Shown: piece by piece, positions 58,062 to 64,000 of the stretch
Numbering within the stretch: position 1 is the first letter of the stretch
Layout of the letters: each line of letters starts with the position of its first letter
Assembly (NCBI RefSeq): GCF_009857595.1
Contig: NZ_WWCU01000007.1
Location: 62,001 to 126,000 of the forward strand
Reading direction: 5' to 3'
Source: Pseudoduganella aquatica
GTDB taxonomy: Bacteria; Pseudomonadota; Gammaproteobacteria; Burkholderiales; Burkholderiaceae_D
DNA: 64,000 nucleotides
The notes under the pieces: model-generated
The model's input: only the letters and a program-made list of their open reading frames with translations
Told to the model about the DNA's origin: nothing
Database searches by the model: none
Position numbers and translations under genes: made by a program

Positions 58062-58089
58062 TGGCGGGTTAGCGCAGCGTAACCCGCCA
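58062..58089. repeat. REP-like palindrome between binding-protein and permease genes
   Basis: TGGCGGGTTA-GCGCAGCG-TAACCCGCCA has 10-bp perfect arms and lies 6 bp after the binding-protein stop, in an operon otherwise tightly packed. It matches the repeats at 45204-45297 and 48982. The arrangement recalls the REP sequence between E. coli malE and malF. Confidence 0.85.
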
Positions 58090-58122
58090 AGCAGCAGCCA
58101 ACCGTTGAATCGAGACCCGACC

Positions 58123-59898
58123 ATGCAAACATTGACCCTACCCTCAAGCGGCCGCCGCAGCCTGAACTGGCCGCGCGGCGTGGTGGTGACGCTGACCGCG
58201 ATCGCCATCTTCCTGCCGCTGTACCTGATCTTCTATCAGAGCTTCCTGTCGGCGCCGTTCTTCATGCCGAACAAGGTGCTGAGCCTGGAAGCCTACAGCT
58301 TCATCTTCGACGACCCCGATTTCGCGCAGGCGTTCTGGAATGGCCTGATCCTGGCCACCGGCCTGGCAGCCATCGCCGTGCCGCTGGGCGGCGCGCTGGC
58401 CTTCCTGATGATACGCACCGACCTGCCTGGCCGCGGCTGGATCGCGCCGCTGCTGCTGGTGCCCATCTTCGTCTCGCCCATGGTGATGGGCTTCGGCTAC
58501 GTGGTCTCCATGGGGCCGGTGGGCTTCTACTCGATCTGGGCCAAGGAGCTGCTCGGCTTCATTCCCTGGAATATCTACTCCTTCACCAGCATCGTCATCA
58601 TTGCCGGTCTCACGCACGTGCCGCACGTTTATCTGTATGCCTCGTCCGCGCTGAAAAGCCTGGGCTCGGACGTCGAGGAAGCGGCCCGCGTGGCAGGCGC
58701 CTCGCCGTGGCAGGTGATGATGAACGTGTCGCTGCCGATGATCATGCCCGCGCTGTCCTACGCCGGCGTGCTGGTGTTCTTCCTCGGCTTCGAGGTGTTC
58801 GGTCTGGTTCTGGTGCTGGGCGATCCGGAAGGCCACCTGGTGCTGGCCACCTATCTGTACAAGCTGACCAACAAGCTGGGTACGCCGTCCTACCACCTGA
58901 TGGCCGCCGTCGCCGTCTGCCTGGTGATGGTGACCATGCCGCTGGTGATGATGCAGCGCTGGCTGCTCAAGTCGGCCAATAAATACGTGTCCATCAAGGG
59001 CAAGGGCGCGCGCACCAAGGCCATGCCGCTCGGTAAATGGAAATGGCTGGCCTTCGGCCTGCTGTTCGCCTGGCTGCTGTTCACCATCATCCTGCCGCTG
59101 ACCGGCATCGTGCTGCGCTCCTTCGTGCAGTACTGGGGCGAGGGCGTGAAGCTGGCCGACGTGCTCACGCTGCAGCACTTCCGCGACATCTTCGAGCAGC
59201 ACTCGCTGATGCGCGGCATCCTGAACACGGTGCTGATCGGCGTGATCGGCGGCGGCCTGGCCGTGGCCTGCTACTGCGCCATTGCGCTGGCCATGCACCG
59301 CAAGCCGGACGGCATCACCCGCATGCTGGACTACAGCGTGCTGGTGCCGCGCGCCGTGCCTGGCCTGCTGGCCGGCCTGGCCTTCCTGTGGGTGTTCCTG
59401 TTCGTGCCTTCGTGGCTGGACGGCATGCTCAAGGGCATGGACAACGGCCTGGCCCTGTGGCTGAGCGAGCACCTGATTCCCGCGCTACGTTCCCTGCGTT
59501 CCACCATCTTTGCGGTGTGGCTGGCGTACTCGGTGGTGTGGCTGGCTTACGGCATGCGCTTGATTTCGACCGCGCTGCTGCAGGTGGGTCCCGAGCTGGA
59601 AGAAGCGGCGCGCGCCGTGGGCGCCAAGCGCGGCCAGGTGACGCGCGACGTGACGCTGCCGCTGATCAAATACGGCCTGCTGGGCGCATGGCTGATGGTG
59701 TTCCTGATCTTCGAGCGCGAATACTCGACCGGCGTGTACCTGCTCTCGCCGGGCACCGAGGTGATCGGCGCCATGCTGGTGTCGCTGTGGGCGGGCGGTT
59801 CGACCGACCTGGTGGCGGCGCTGTCCTTCATCAATATATCGCTGGTGGCCGTGGGCCTGGGCATCGCGCTGCGCTTTGGCGTGAAGCTGCACAACTAA
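58123..59898 (+). CDS. ABC transporter permease, fused FbpB-type
   Basis: This is a 591-residue inner-membrane permease with two tandem BPD_transp_1 modules of about six helices each, like FbpB. The two EAA loops that contact the ATPase are EEAARVAGASPWQVMMNVSLP and EEAARAVGAKRGQVTRDVTLP. The N-terminal module starts near residue 20 (VVVTLTAIAIFLPLYLIFYQ) and the second near residue 305 after a basic linker (KGKGARTKAM). The ATG at 58123 is chosen over TTG at 58105. It is 22 bp upstream of the ATPase gene. Confidence 0.92.
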   Translation: MQTLTLPSSGRRSLNWPRGVVVTLTAIAIFLPLYLIFYQSFLSAPFFMPNKVLSLEAYSFIFDDPDFAQAFWNGLILATGLAAIAVPLGGALAFLMIRTDLPGRGWIAPLLLVPIFVSPMVMGFGYVVSMGPVGFYSIWAKELLGFIPWNIYSFTSIVIIAGLTHVPHVYLYASSALKSLGSDVEEAARVAGASPWQVMMNVSLPMIMPALSYAGVLVFFLGFEVFGLVLVLGDPEGHLVLATYLYKLTNKLGTPSYHLMAAVAVCLVMVTMPLVMMQRWLLKSANKYVSIKGKGARTKAMPLGKWKWLAFGLLFAWLLFTIILPLTGIVLRSFVQYWGEGVKLADVLTLQHFRDIFEQHSLMRGILNTVLIGVIGGGLAVACYCAIALAMHRKPDGITRMLDYSVLVPRAVPGLLAGLAFLWVFLFVPSWLDGMLKGMDNGLALWLSEHLIPALRSLRSTIFAVWLAYSVVWLAYGMRLISTALLQVGPELEEAARAVGAKRGQVTRDVTLPLIKYGLLGAWLMVFLIFEREYSTGVYLLSPGTEVIGAMLVSLWAGGSTDLVAALSFINISLVAVGLGIALRFGVKLHN

Positions 59899-59920
59899 GT
59901 GCATAACTGAGAGAATAATC

Positions 59921-61006
59921 ATGAAACGAGACCTCGCCATGAATGAATTGACCGTCAACGACCTGCACCTGGAATACGGCCAGGGCGCCACAGCCAACCC
60001 CATCCTCAAGGGCGTATCGATGCACCTGCAGAAGGGCGAAGTGGTGGCACTGCTAGGCCCTTCCGGCAGCGGCAAGACCACCTTGCTGCGCGCCGTGGCC
60101 GGCCTGGAAAGCCCGAAGCTGGGCACCATCAACATCGGCGACCGCAATGTGTTCGACGGATCGAAATCCTTCGAGATGCCGGCCGAGCAGCGCAACCTGG
60201 GCCTGGTGTTCCAGTCCTACGCGCTGTGGCCGCACAAGACCGTGTTCGACAACGTCGCCTACGGCCTGAAGCTGCGCAAGATGCCATCGTCCGAAATCAA
60301 GGAGCGCGTGAACGAGGTGCTCAAGCAGCTGGGCCTGGGCCACCTGGGCGAGCGTTTCCCGCACCAGATGTCCGGCGGCCAGCAGCAGCGCGTGGCGATT
60401 GCGCGCGCGCTGGTGTACAACCCGCCCGTAATCCTGCTGGACGAACCGCTGTCCAATCTGGACGCCAAGCTGCGCGAAGAAGCGCGCGCCTTTCTGCGCG
60501 AGCTGATTGTGCGCCTGGGCCTGTCCGCGCTGATGGTGACGCACGACCAGGCCGAAGCCATGGCGATTTCCGACCGCATCCTGCTGCTCAACAACGGCAA
60601 GATCGAGCAGCAAGGCACGCCCCAAAGCATGTACGAAACGCCGGAAACGCTGTTCACGGCGGAGTTCATGGGCAGTAACAACCGCCTCCCGGGCAAGGTG
60701 CTGTCGCGCGACGGCGCCAGCGTGGTGCTGGAAGTGACTGGCCAGAAGCTGCGCGGCACTGCTCGCGGCGCGGGCATGGCCGATTCGGCCACGCTGATAC
60801 GCGTGGAGGAGGTGCGCATCAGTTCCGAGCAGGCAGAGAACGCTATCCAGGTGCCGCTGTTCACCTGCATGTACCTGGGCGACCGTTGGGAATGCCTGTT
60901 CCAGAGCGCCAATGGCGACATCAGCCTGCGCGCCTACTCGAAGTACAAGCTGGACGCAGGTAGCTACTGGCTGCAGCTGCCGGCCGAAAAGCTCTGGGTG
61001 TTCTGA
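59921..61006 (+). CDS. ABC transporter ATP-binding protein, FbpC/PotA type
   Basis: This is a 361-residue ATPase of the importer. Walker A is GPSGSGKTT, the Q-loop is VFQSYALWPH, the signature LSGGQ-equivalent is MSGGQQQRVAIARAL, Walker B is VILLDEPLSNLD and the switch His is in LMVTHDQAEAMAIS. A C-terminal TOBE domain (SNNRLPGKVLSRDGASVVLE and on) starts near residue 240. With the fused permease and binding protein it completes the importer. An alternative start at 59939 (MNELTVNDLHLEYG) is possible. The AbrB-like gene starts 6 bp after its stop, so the operon continues. Confidence 0.93.
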   Translation: MKRDLAMNELTVNDLHLEYGQGATANPILKGVSMHLQKGEVVALLGPSGSGKTTLLRAVAGLESPKLGTINIGDRNVFDGSKSFEMPAEQRNLGLVFQSYALWPHKTVFDNVAYGLKLRKMPSSEIKERVNEVLKQLGLGHLGERFPHQMSGGQQQRVAIARALVYNPPVILLDEPLSNLDAKLREEARAFLRELIVRLGLSALMVTHDQAEAMAISDRILLLNNGKIEQQGTPQSMYETPETLFTAEFMGSNNRLPGKVLSRDGASVVLEVTGQKLRGTARGAGMADSATLIRVEEVRISSEQAENAIQVPLFTCMYLGDRWECLFQSANGDISLRAYSKYKLDAGSYWLQLPAEKLWVF

Positions 61007-61012
61007 GGCAGC

Positions 61013-62047
61013 GTGGAACCCGGGCGGGCCTTTCTCTCCGCGCTGGCGGCCGGCATCGCCGCCGCGCTGCTGTGCGTGGTCCTCAACACGCCGCTGCCGT
61101 GGATGATAGGCCCGCTGTTTGCCACCGCAGCAATGCGCTTGTGCGGCATTGATTTAAGCGCGCCGGTGCGCGTGCGCGAAGCGGGACAGTGGGCCATCGG
61201 CACCGCGCTCGGCCTGTACTTCACCGCGCCGGTGCTCGCCGTGCTGGCTGCGCGCGCGGGCTGGATCGCCGCCGCAGTCGCCTTCGCGCTGCTGCTCGGC
61301 TGCTTTTGCGCCTGGCTGCTGCACAAACTCTCCCGCACGGACCGCACCACGGCTTTCTTCGCCATGGCCATAGGCGGCGCTTCCGAGATGGCGGTGCAGG
61401 GCGAGCATCACGGCGCCAACGTGGAGCGCGTGGCGGCCGCGCACAGCCTGCGCATCATGATGGTGGTGGGGATTATCCCGTTTGCCATACGCTACTGGGG
61501 CCAGCATGGCCTGGGCATGGGGACAGACCTGTTCGTGCCGGGCGCGCGCAGCGTGGAGCCGGCGGGGCTGCTGGTGCTGATACTGCTCACCAGCGCCGCC
61601 GCGCTGGCGCTGAAGAAGGGCCGCTTGCCGAATGCGTGGGTGATCGGCCCGCTGCTGATGGCGATGGCGCTGACCGCCTTCGGCATCCACCTGAGCCGCC
61701 TGCCCGAATGGATGGTGAAAGCAGGGCAGCTGTTCATCGGCATATCGCTCGGCACGCGCTTCACGCCGGGCTTTCTGCACACCGCGCCGCGCTACCTCGC
61801 CAGCGTAGCGGCCTGCAGCGCGCTGGCGCTGGCCCTGGCCGCCGCCTTCGGCCTGCTGCTGGCGAAGATGGCGGGCCTGAACCCCGGCACCGCCATCCTC
61901 GCCACTTCTCCCGGCGGCATCGCCGAAATGTCATTGACGGCGCAGACCCTGCATCTCGGCGTACCTATTGTCACCGCTTTCCACGTGGCGCGCATGGTGA
62001 TCCTGGTGCTGGCGATAGGGCCGCTGTTCCGCCGCATGCGCTCCTAG
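61013..62047 (+). CDS. AbrB-type membrane protein (Gneg_AbrB_dup family)
   Basis: This is a 344-residue membrane protein of about ten helices made of two similar halves, each with the motif P-W-x-x-G-P-L: PLPWMIGPLFATAAM near the start and NAWVIGPLLMAMAL in the second half. GGASEMAVQGEHHGANVERVAA and ATSPGGIAEMSLTAQTLHLGVP are the two internal copies of the conserved loop. Despite the AbrB regulator name in databases, it is a putative transporter. The start is GTG, 6 bp after the ATPase stop, so it belongs to the operon. Its presence with TctC- and ABC-type genes recurs in betaproteobacterial loci; its function is unproven. Confidence 0.85.
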   Translation: MEPGRAFLSALAAGIAAALLCVVLNTPLPWMIGPLFATAAMRLCGIDLSAPVRVREAGQWAIGTALGLYFTAPVLAVLAARAGWIAAAVAFALLLGCFCAWLLHKLSRTDRTTAFFAMAIGGASEMAVQGEHHGANVERVAAAHSLRIMMVVGIIPFAIRYWGQHGLGMGTDLFVPGARSVEPAGLLVLILLTSAAALALKKGRLPNAWVIGPLLMAMALTAFGIHLSRLPEWMVKAGQLFIGISLGTRFTPGFLHTAPRYLASVAACSALALALAAAFGLLLAKMAGLNPGTAILATSPGGIAEMSLTAQTLHLGVPIVTAFHVARMVILVLAIGPLFRRMRS

Positions 62048-62053
62048 CGCCGT

Positions 62054-62689
62054 TCAATCATCCAGATTCCACACGTATTGCATGCGCGTCCAGGACTGCT
62101 GAGGCACGCCGTCTATGGTGCCGGGCTTGAACCTGCACAGGCCCAGTCCCACCTGCGCGGCGCGGTCCAGGTCGCGGAAGCCGCTGGACTTTACTATTTT
62201 TGAATCCGCCACCCGGCCGTCGGTGCCGATCAGCAGGGCCAGCGTGACCGCGCCGGAGTCGCCGTTGCGCAGCGCGCTTTTCGGGTAGTCCGGCTTGGCG
62301 CAGTTGGCTGCGTCCACCACCGCAGCCACATGCACCGGCGCCCTGGTCGGCGCCACGCGGGCGGCGCCGGTGTCTGCGCTGGCCACCACCGGGCCGGGAG
62401 TCGACGGCTGCGCGCTGTCCGTCAGCGGACGGGCGGTGACGTTGGACTGCTGCTGCGGAATATGGTCCGGCACGGGCGGCACGTAGATGTCGGGCTGGCG
62501 CGGCGCGTCCATCGGCAGGTCGGTGTATTCCACTTTGCGCGGCGGCTCCACCACTTCCTTCACCAGATCCACGGTGGTTTCCGGCAAATGGAACACCGTG
62601 ATGCGGGAACTGCTCATCACCAGCACGGCCAAAGCCACGTGCAGGGCTGCGACCACCGTGATGCCGGTCAGGTTTTTTTCGTTCTTCAT
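62054..62689 (-). CDS. TonB family energy transducer-like protein
   Basis: This is a 211-residue protein with an N-terminal membrane anchor (about 8-27, GITVVAALHVALAVLVMSSS), then a Pro-rich periplasmic linker (EVVEPPRKVEYTDLP, PDIYVPPVPDHIPQQQ), and a C-terminal TonB-like domain (PDYPKSALRNGDSGAVTLAL, DLDRAAQVGLGLCRFKPG). The C-terminal domain fits the TonB_C pattern, and the linker is shorter than in canonical TonB. Two Cys residues (in NCAKPDY and GLCRFKP) may form a disulfide. No exbB or exbD lies beside it. AGGAG precedes the ATG. It is convergent with the AbrB-like gene (6 bp gap) and divergent from the response regulator. Whether it drives an iron receptor or has another role is open. 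Confidence 0.82.
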   Translation of the reverse strand: MKNEKNLTGITVVAALHVALAVLVMSSSRITVFHLPETTVDLVKEVVEPPRKVEYTDLPMDAPRQPDIYVPPVPDHIPQQQSNVTARPLTDSAQPSTPGPVVASADTGAARVAPTRAPVHVAAVVDAANCAKPDYPKSALRNGDSGAVTLALLIGTDGRVADSKIVKSSGFRDLDRAAQVGLGLCRFKPGTIDGVPQQSWTRMQYVWNLDD

Positions 62690-62709
62690 GTGCGCTCCTG
62701 TTCATGTGG

Positions 62710-62815
62710 AACCTAAAATTGCTAGGTTGTGGAATTATATTATTCTATCAAATAGAAAACGAAAAGCAGTTTCAGTGGAAATGCATGGTGTGATATGCTT
62801 CTAACCAGTGGAAAT
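62710..62815. promoter_or_regulatory. AT-rich divergent promoter region with repeats
   Basis: The gap between the TonB-like gene and the regulator holds AACCTA-N7-TAGGTT (62710-62728), TTCTAT-CAA-ATAGAA (62743-62757), and two copies of CAGTGGAAAT at 62773 and 62806, 33 bp apart on the same strand. These are likely regulator sites or promoter elements of the regulator gene. Confidence 0.45.
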
Positions 62816-62836
62816 TATTTTTGCGACTGGATGGAA

Positions 62837-63478
62837 ATGGAACGAAAAACACGGGTTCTGCTGGCGGATGACCATCCGATTGTCATGACGGGCTTTGCCA
62901 TGTCACTGGAGAGCCACGGCATGGACGTGGTGGGGCAGGCGCGCACGCCGGCCGACGCCATCGCGCAGTTCGCGGCCCTGCAGCCGGACGTGCTGGTGCT
63001 GGACATCCGCTTCGGCGAGGAGCTGACCGGGCTGGACGTGGCCAAGCAGGTGCTGGCGCAGACGCCGTCGGCCAAGATCGTGTTCCTGAGCCAGTTCGAC
63101 CAGGACAGCCTGATCAAGGAAACCTACCGCCTCGGCGGGCGCGCCTTCATGACCAAGGATTGCGATCCGGCCGATTTGGCGGCGGCGGTGCTGCGCGCGC
63201 AGGAGGGTGGGCTGTACTTCGCGCCGCAGATCGCCGAGCGCCTGGCGCAGCTGTCGGTGCAGGGCGAGCAGTCGCCTCAGGCGCAGCTTGACGAGCGCGC
63301 GCTGGAGATCTTCACGCTGATGGCCGAAGGCCTGACCAACGCGGAGATCGCCGAGAAGCTGGACGTATCCACCAAGACCATCAGCAATATCAGCCAGGCC
63401 GTGAAGGAGAAGCTGGGCGTGCACCGGCCCGCGCTGATCACGCGGCTAGCCGTCAAGCACGGCCTGATTGAACCCTGA
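62837..63478 (+). CDS. NarL/FixJ-family response regulator
   Basis: This is a 213-residue regulator. The receiver holds ADDHPIV (Asp11, Asp12), phospho-acceptor Asp56 in VLDIRFGEE, Ser in VFLSQFDQD, and Lys in FMTKDCDP. The LuxR-type HTH at the C-terminus has LDERALEIFTLMAEGLTNAE, IAEKLDVSTKTISNISQAVKEKL and RPALITRLAVKHG. Starts at 62795, 62831 and 62837 are possible; 62837 has a GGATGGA ribosome-binding-like stretch and gives a normal N-terminus. The stop overlaps the ATG of the sensor kinase gene (TGATG), so the two are translationally coupled partners. The unusual insertion RFGEELTG after Asp56 is two residues longer than in most NarL proteins. Confidence 0.9.
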   Translation: MERKTRVLLADDHPIVMTGFAMSLESHGMDVVGQARTPADAIAQFAALQPDVLVLDIRFGEELTGLDVAKQVLAQTPSAKIVFLSQFDQDSLIKETYRLGGRAFMTKDCDPADLAAAVLRAQEGGLYFAPQIAERLAQLSVQGEQSPQAQLDERALEIFTLMAEGLTNAEIAEKLDVSTKTISNISQAVKEKLGVHRPALITRLAVKHGLIEP

Positions 63479-64000
63479 TGGCGCTGGCCTTCTGGCGCGG
63501 CTGGAGCGTGCGCGCGCGGCTGCTGTCCATTATCATCGTGCCGGTGGCGTATATGTTCGTCACCTTTGTGGCCTACGCCTGGCAGTCGCGCCTGACCGAG
63601 GTGCGGGAGGAGCTGGCCGAGCGCGGGCCGCTGGTCGCCAAGGTGGTGGCAGACAGCAGCGAATACAGCATCAGCCTGGGCAAGCTCGATGAGCTTCGGT
63701 CCAGCGTCAGCCGCATGATGCAGTCGGACAGCAGCATCCACAAGGTGGAGTTGTTCGACAAGGCGCGCAAGCCCTTGCTGCAAGTGGCCAGCCGCAGCGG
63801 CGGCCAGCCGGAGCCGAACTATTACGAGACGCCCATCCTGCGGCGCCTGGTCTGGATGAATATGCAGAGCCTTGCGCCGGGACCGGAGGGTATGACGGTG
63901 GAGACGGTCGGCCACGTGCGCGTGACCATGTCCTCCACCGCCATGCTGCGCAAGCAGACCGGCCGCTTCTGCTTTGCGCTGCTGGTGGCGAGCCTGGGGC
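63478..64000 (+). CDS. Sensor histidine kinase N-terminus (3' partial)
   Basis: The frame stays open to the end of the window (174 codons). The visible part starts MALAFWRGWSVRARLLSIII and contains a first membrane helix (about 16-34, SIIIVPVAYMFVTFVAYAW), a periplasmic region of about 120 residues with SEYSISLGKLDELRSSVSRM and SIHKVELFDKARKPLLQVAS, and the beginning of a second helix (FCFALLVASLG). This resembles the sensor half of BarA-like or NarX-like kinases, and its ATG overlaps the regulator stop, so it should be the cognate kinase. The catalytic domains are outside the window, so the family is inferred from context. Confidence 0.7.
   Translation, partial: MALAFWRGWSVRARLLSIIIVPVAYMFVTFVAYAWQSRLTEVREELAERGPLVAKVVADSSEYSISLGKLDELRSSVSRMMQSDSSIHKVELFDKARKPLLQVASRSGGQPEPNYYETPILRRLVWMNMQSLAPGPEGMTVETVGHVRVTMSSTAMLRKQTGRFCFALLVASLG

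Overview
The window looks like the chromosome of a high-GC betaproteobacterium of the Oxalobacteraceae (Massilia/Duganella/Janthinobacterium type). This is inferred from GC-rich third codon positions, the alaA-hom core gene order, an epsL-B-D-E-F-G/xrtB/epsI exopolysaccharide block with a PEP-CTERM target protein, and many two-component systems. No search was run, so the genus is a guess.

Layout. 1-10.8 kb: a 5'-truncated gamma-glutamyltransferase, a patatin-like phospholipase, a 1664-residue propeller hybrid histidine kinase with a response regulator behind it, and a benzoate-type CoA ligase paired with a MarR regulator. 10.9-14.6 kb: a PEP-CTERM protein, a small unknown protein, a coniferyl-aldehyde-type aldehyde dehydrogenase, and a lower-GC patch with a GNAT-like gene and a dubious ORF that ends inside an antisense tRNA-Arg(CCU). 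14.7-16.6 kb: the ABC-F ATPase Uup.

16.7-39.3 kb is an exopolysaccharide locus. It encodes a CAAX-type protease, outer-membrane EpsL, the initiating transferase EpsB, EpsD, export protein EpsE, the EpsF/EpsG chain-length pair, exosortase XrtB, EpsI, a flippase, two tandem secreted polysaccharide lyases, a polymerase/ligase-like membrane protein, three glycosyltransferases, and sugar-nucleotide enzymes for UDP-ManNAc, a UDP-HexNAc uronic acid and GDP-mannose. The expected product is an acidic polymer built on undecaprenyl phosphate, flipped, polymerised and exported. The lyases could trim it, because the uronic-acid dehydrogenase supplies the kind of residue such enzymes attack.

39.3-49 kb: a PIN-PhoH ATPase with a structured leader, Bcp peroxiredoxin, a Mth938-like protein, AlaA, homoserine dehydrogenase, a PL9-type pectate lyase, a BON-domain protein and a chemotaxis receptor. 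49-54.7 kb: two two-component systems in tandem on the minus strand, GlrK-QseG-GlrR and a TctD/TctE-like pair. 54.8-62 kb: divergent from TctD, a transport operon of porin, orphan TctC-type binding protein, ferric-type ABC importer (binding protein, fused permease, ATPase) and an AbrB-like membrane protein. 62-64 kb: a TonB-like protein, a NarL-type regulator and a sensor kinase cut by the window end.

The clearest leads outside ordinary annotation are a family of GGCGGGTTA/TAACCCGCC palindromes at three loci, one inside the transport operon and one supplying a stop codon; a REPIN-like inverted repeat; a long imperfect hairpin at the head of the EPS locus; an EpsG whose Walker A lysine is alanine; and the lyase pair inside the EPS locus. 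I found no wholly new system that I could defend.
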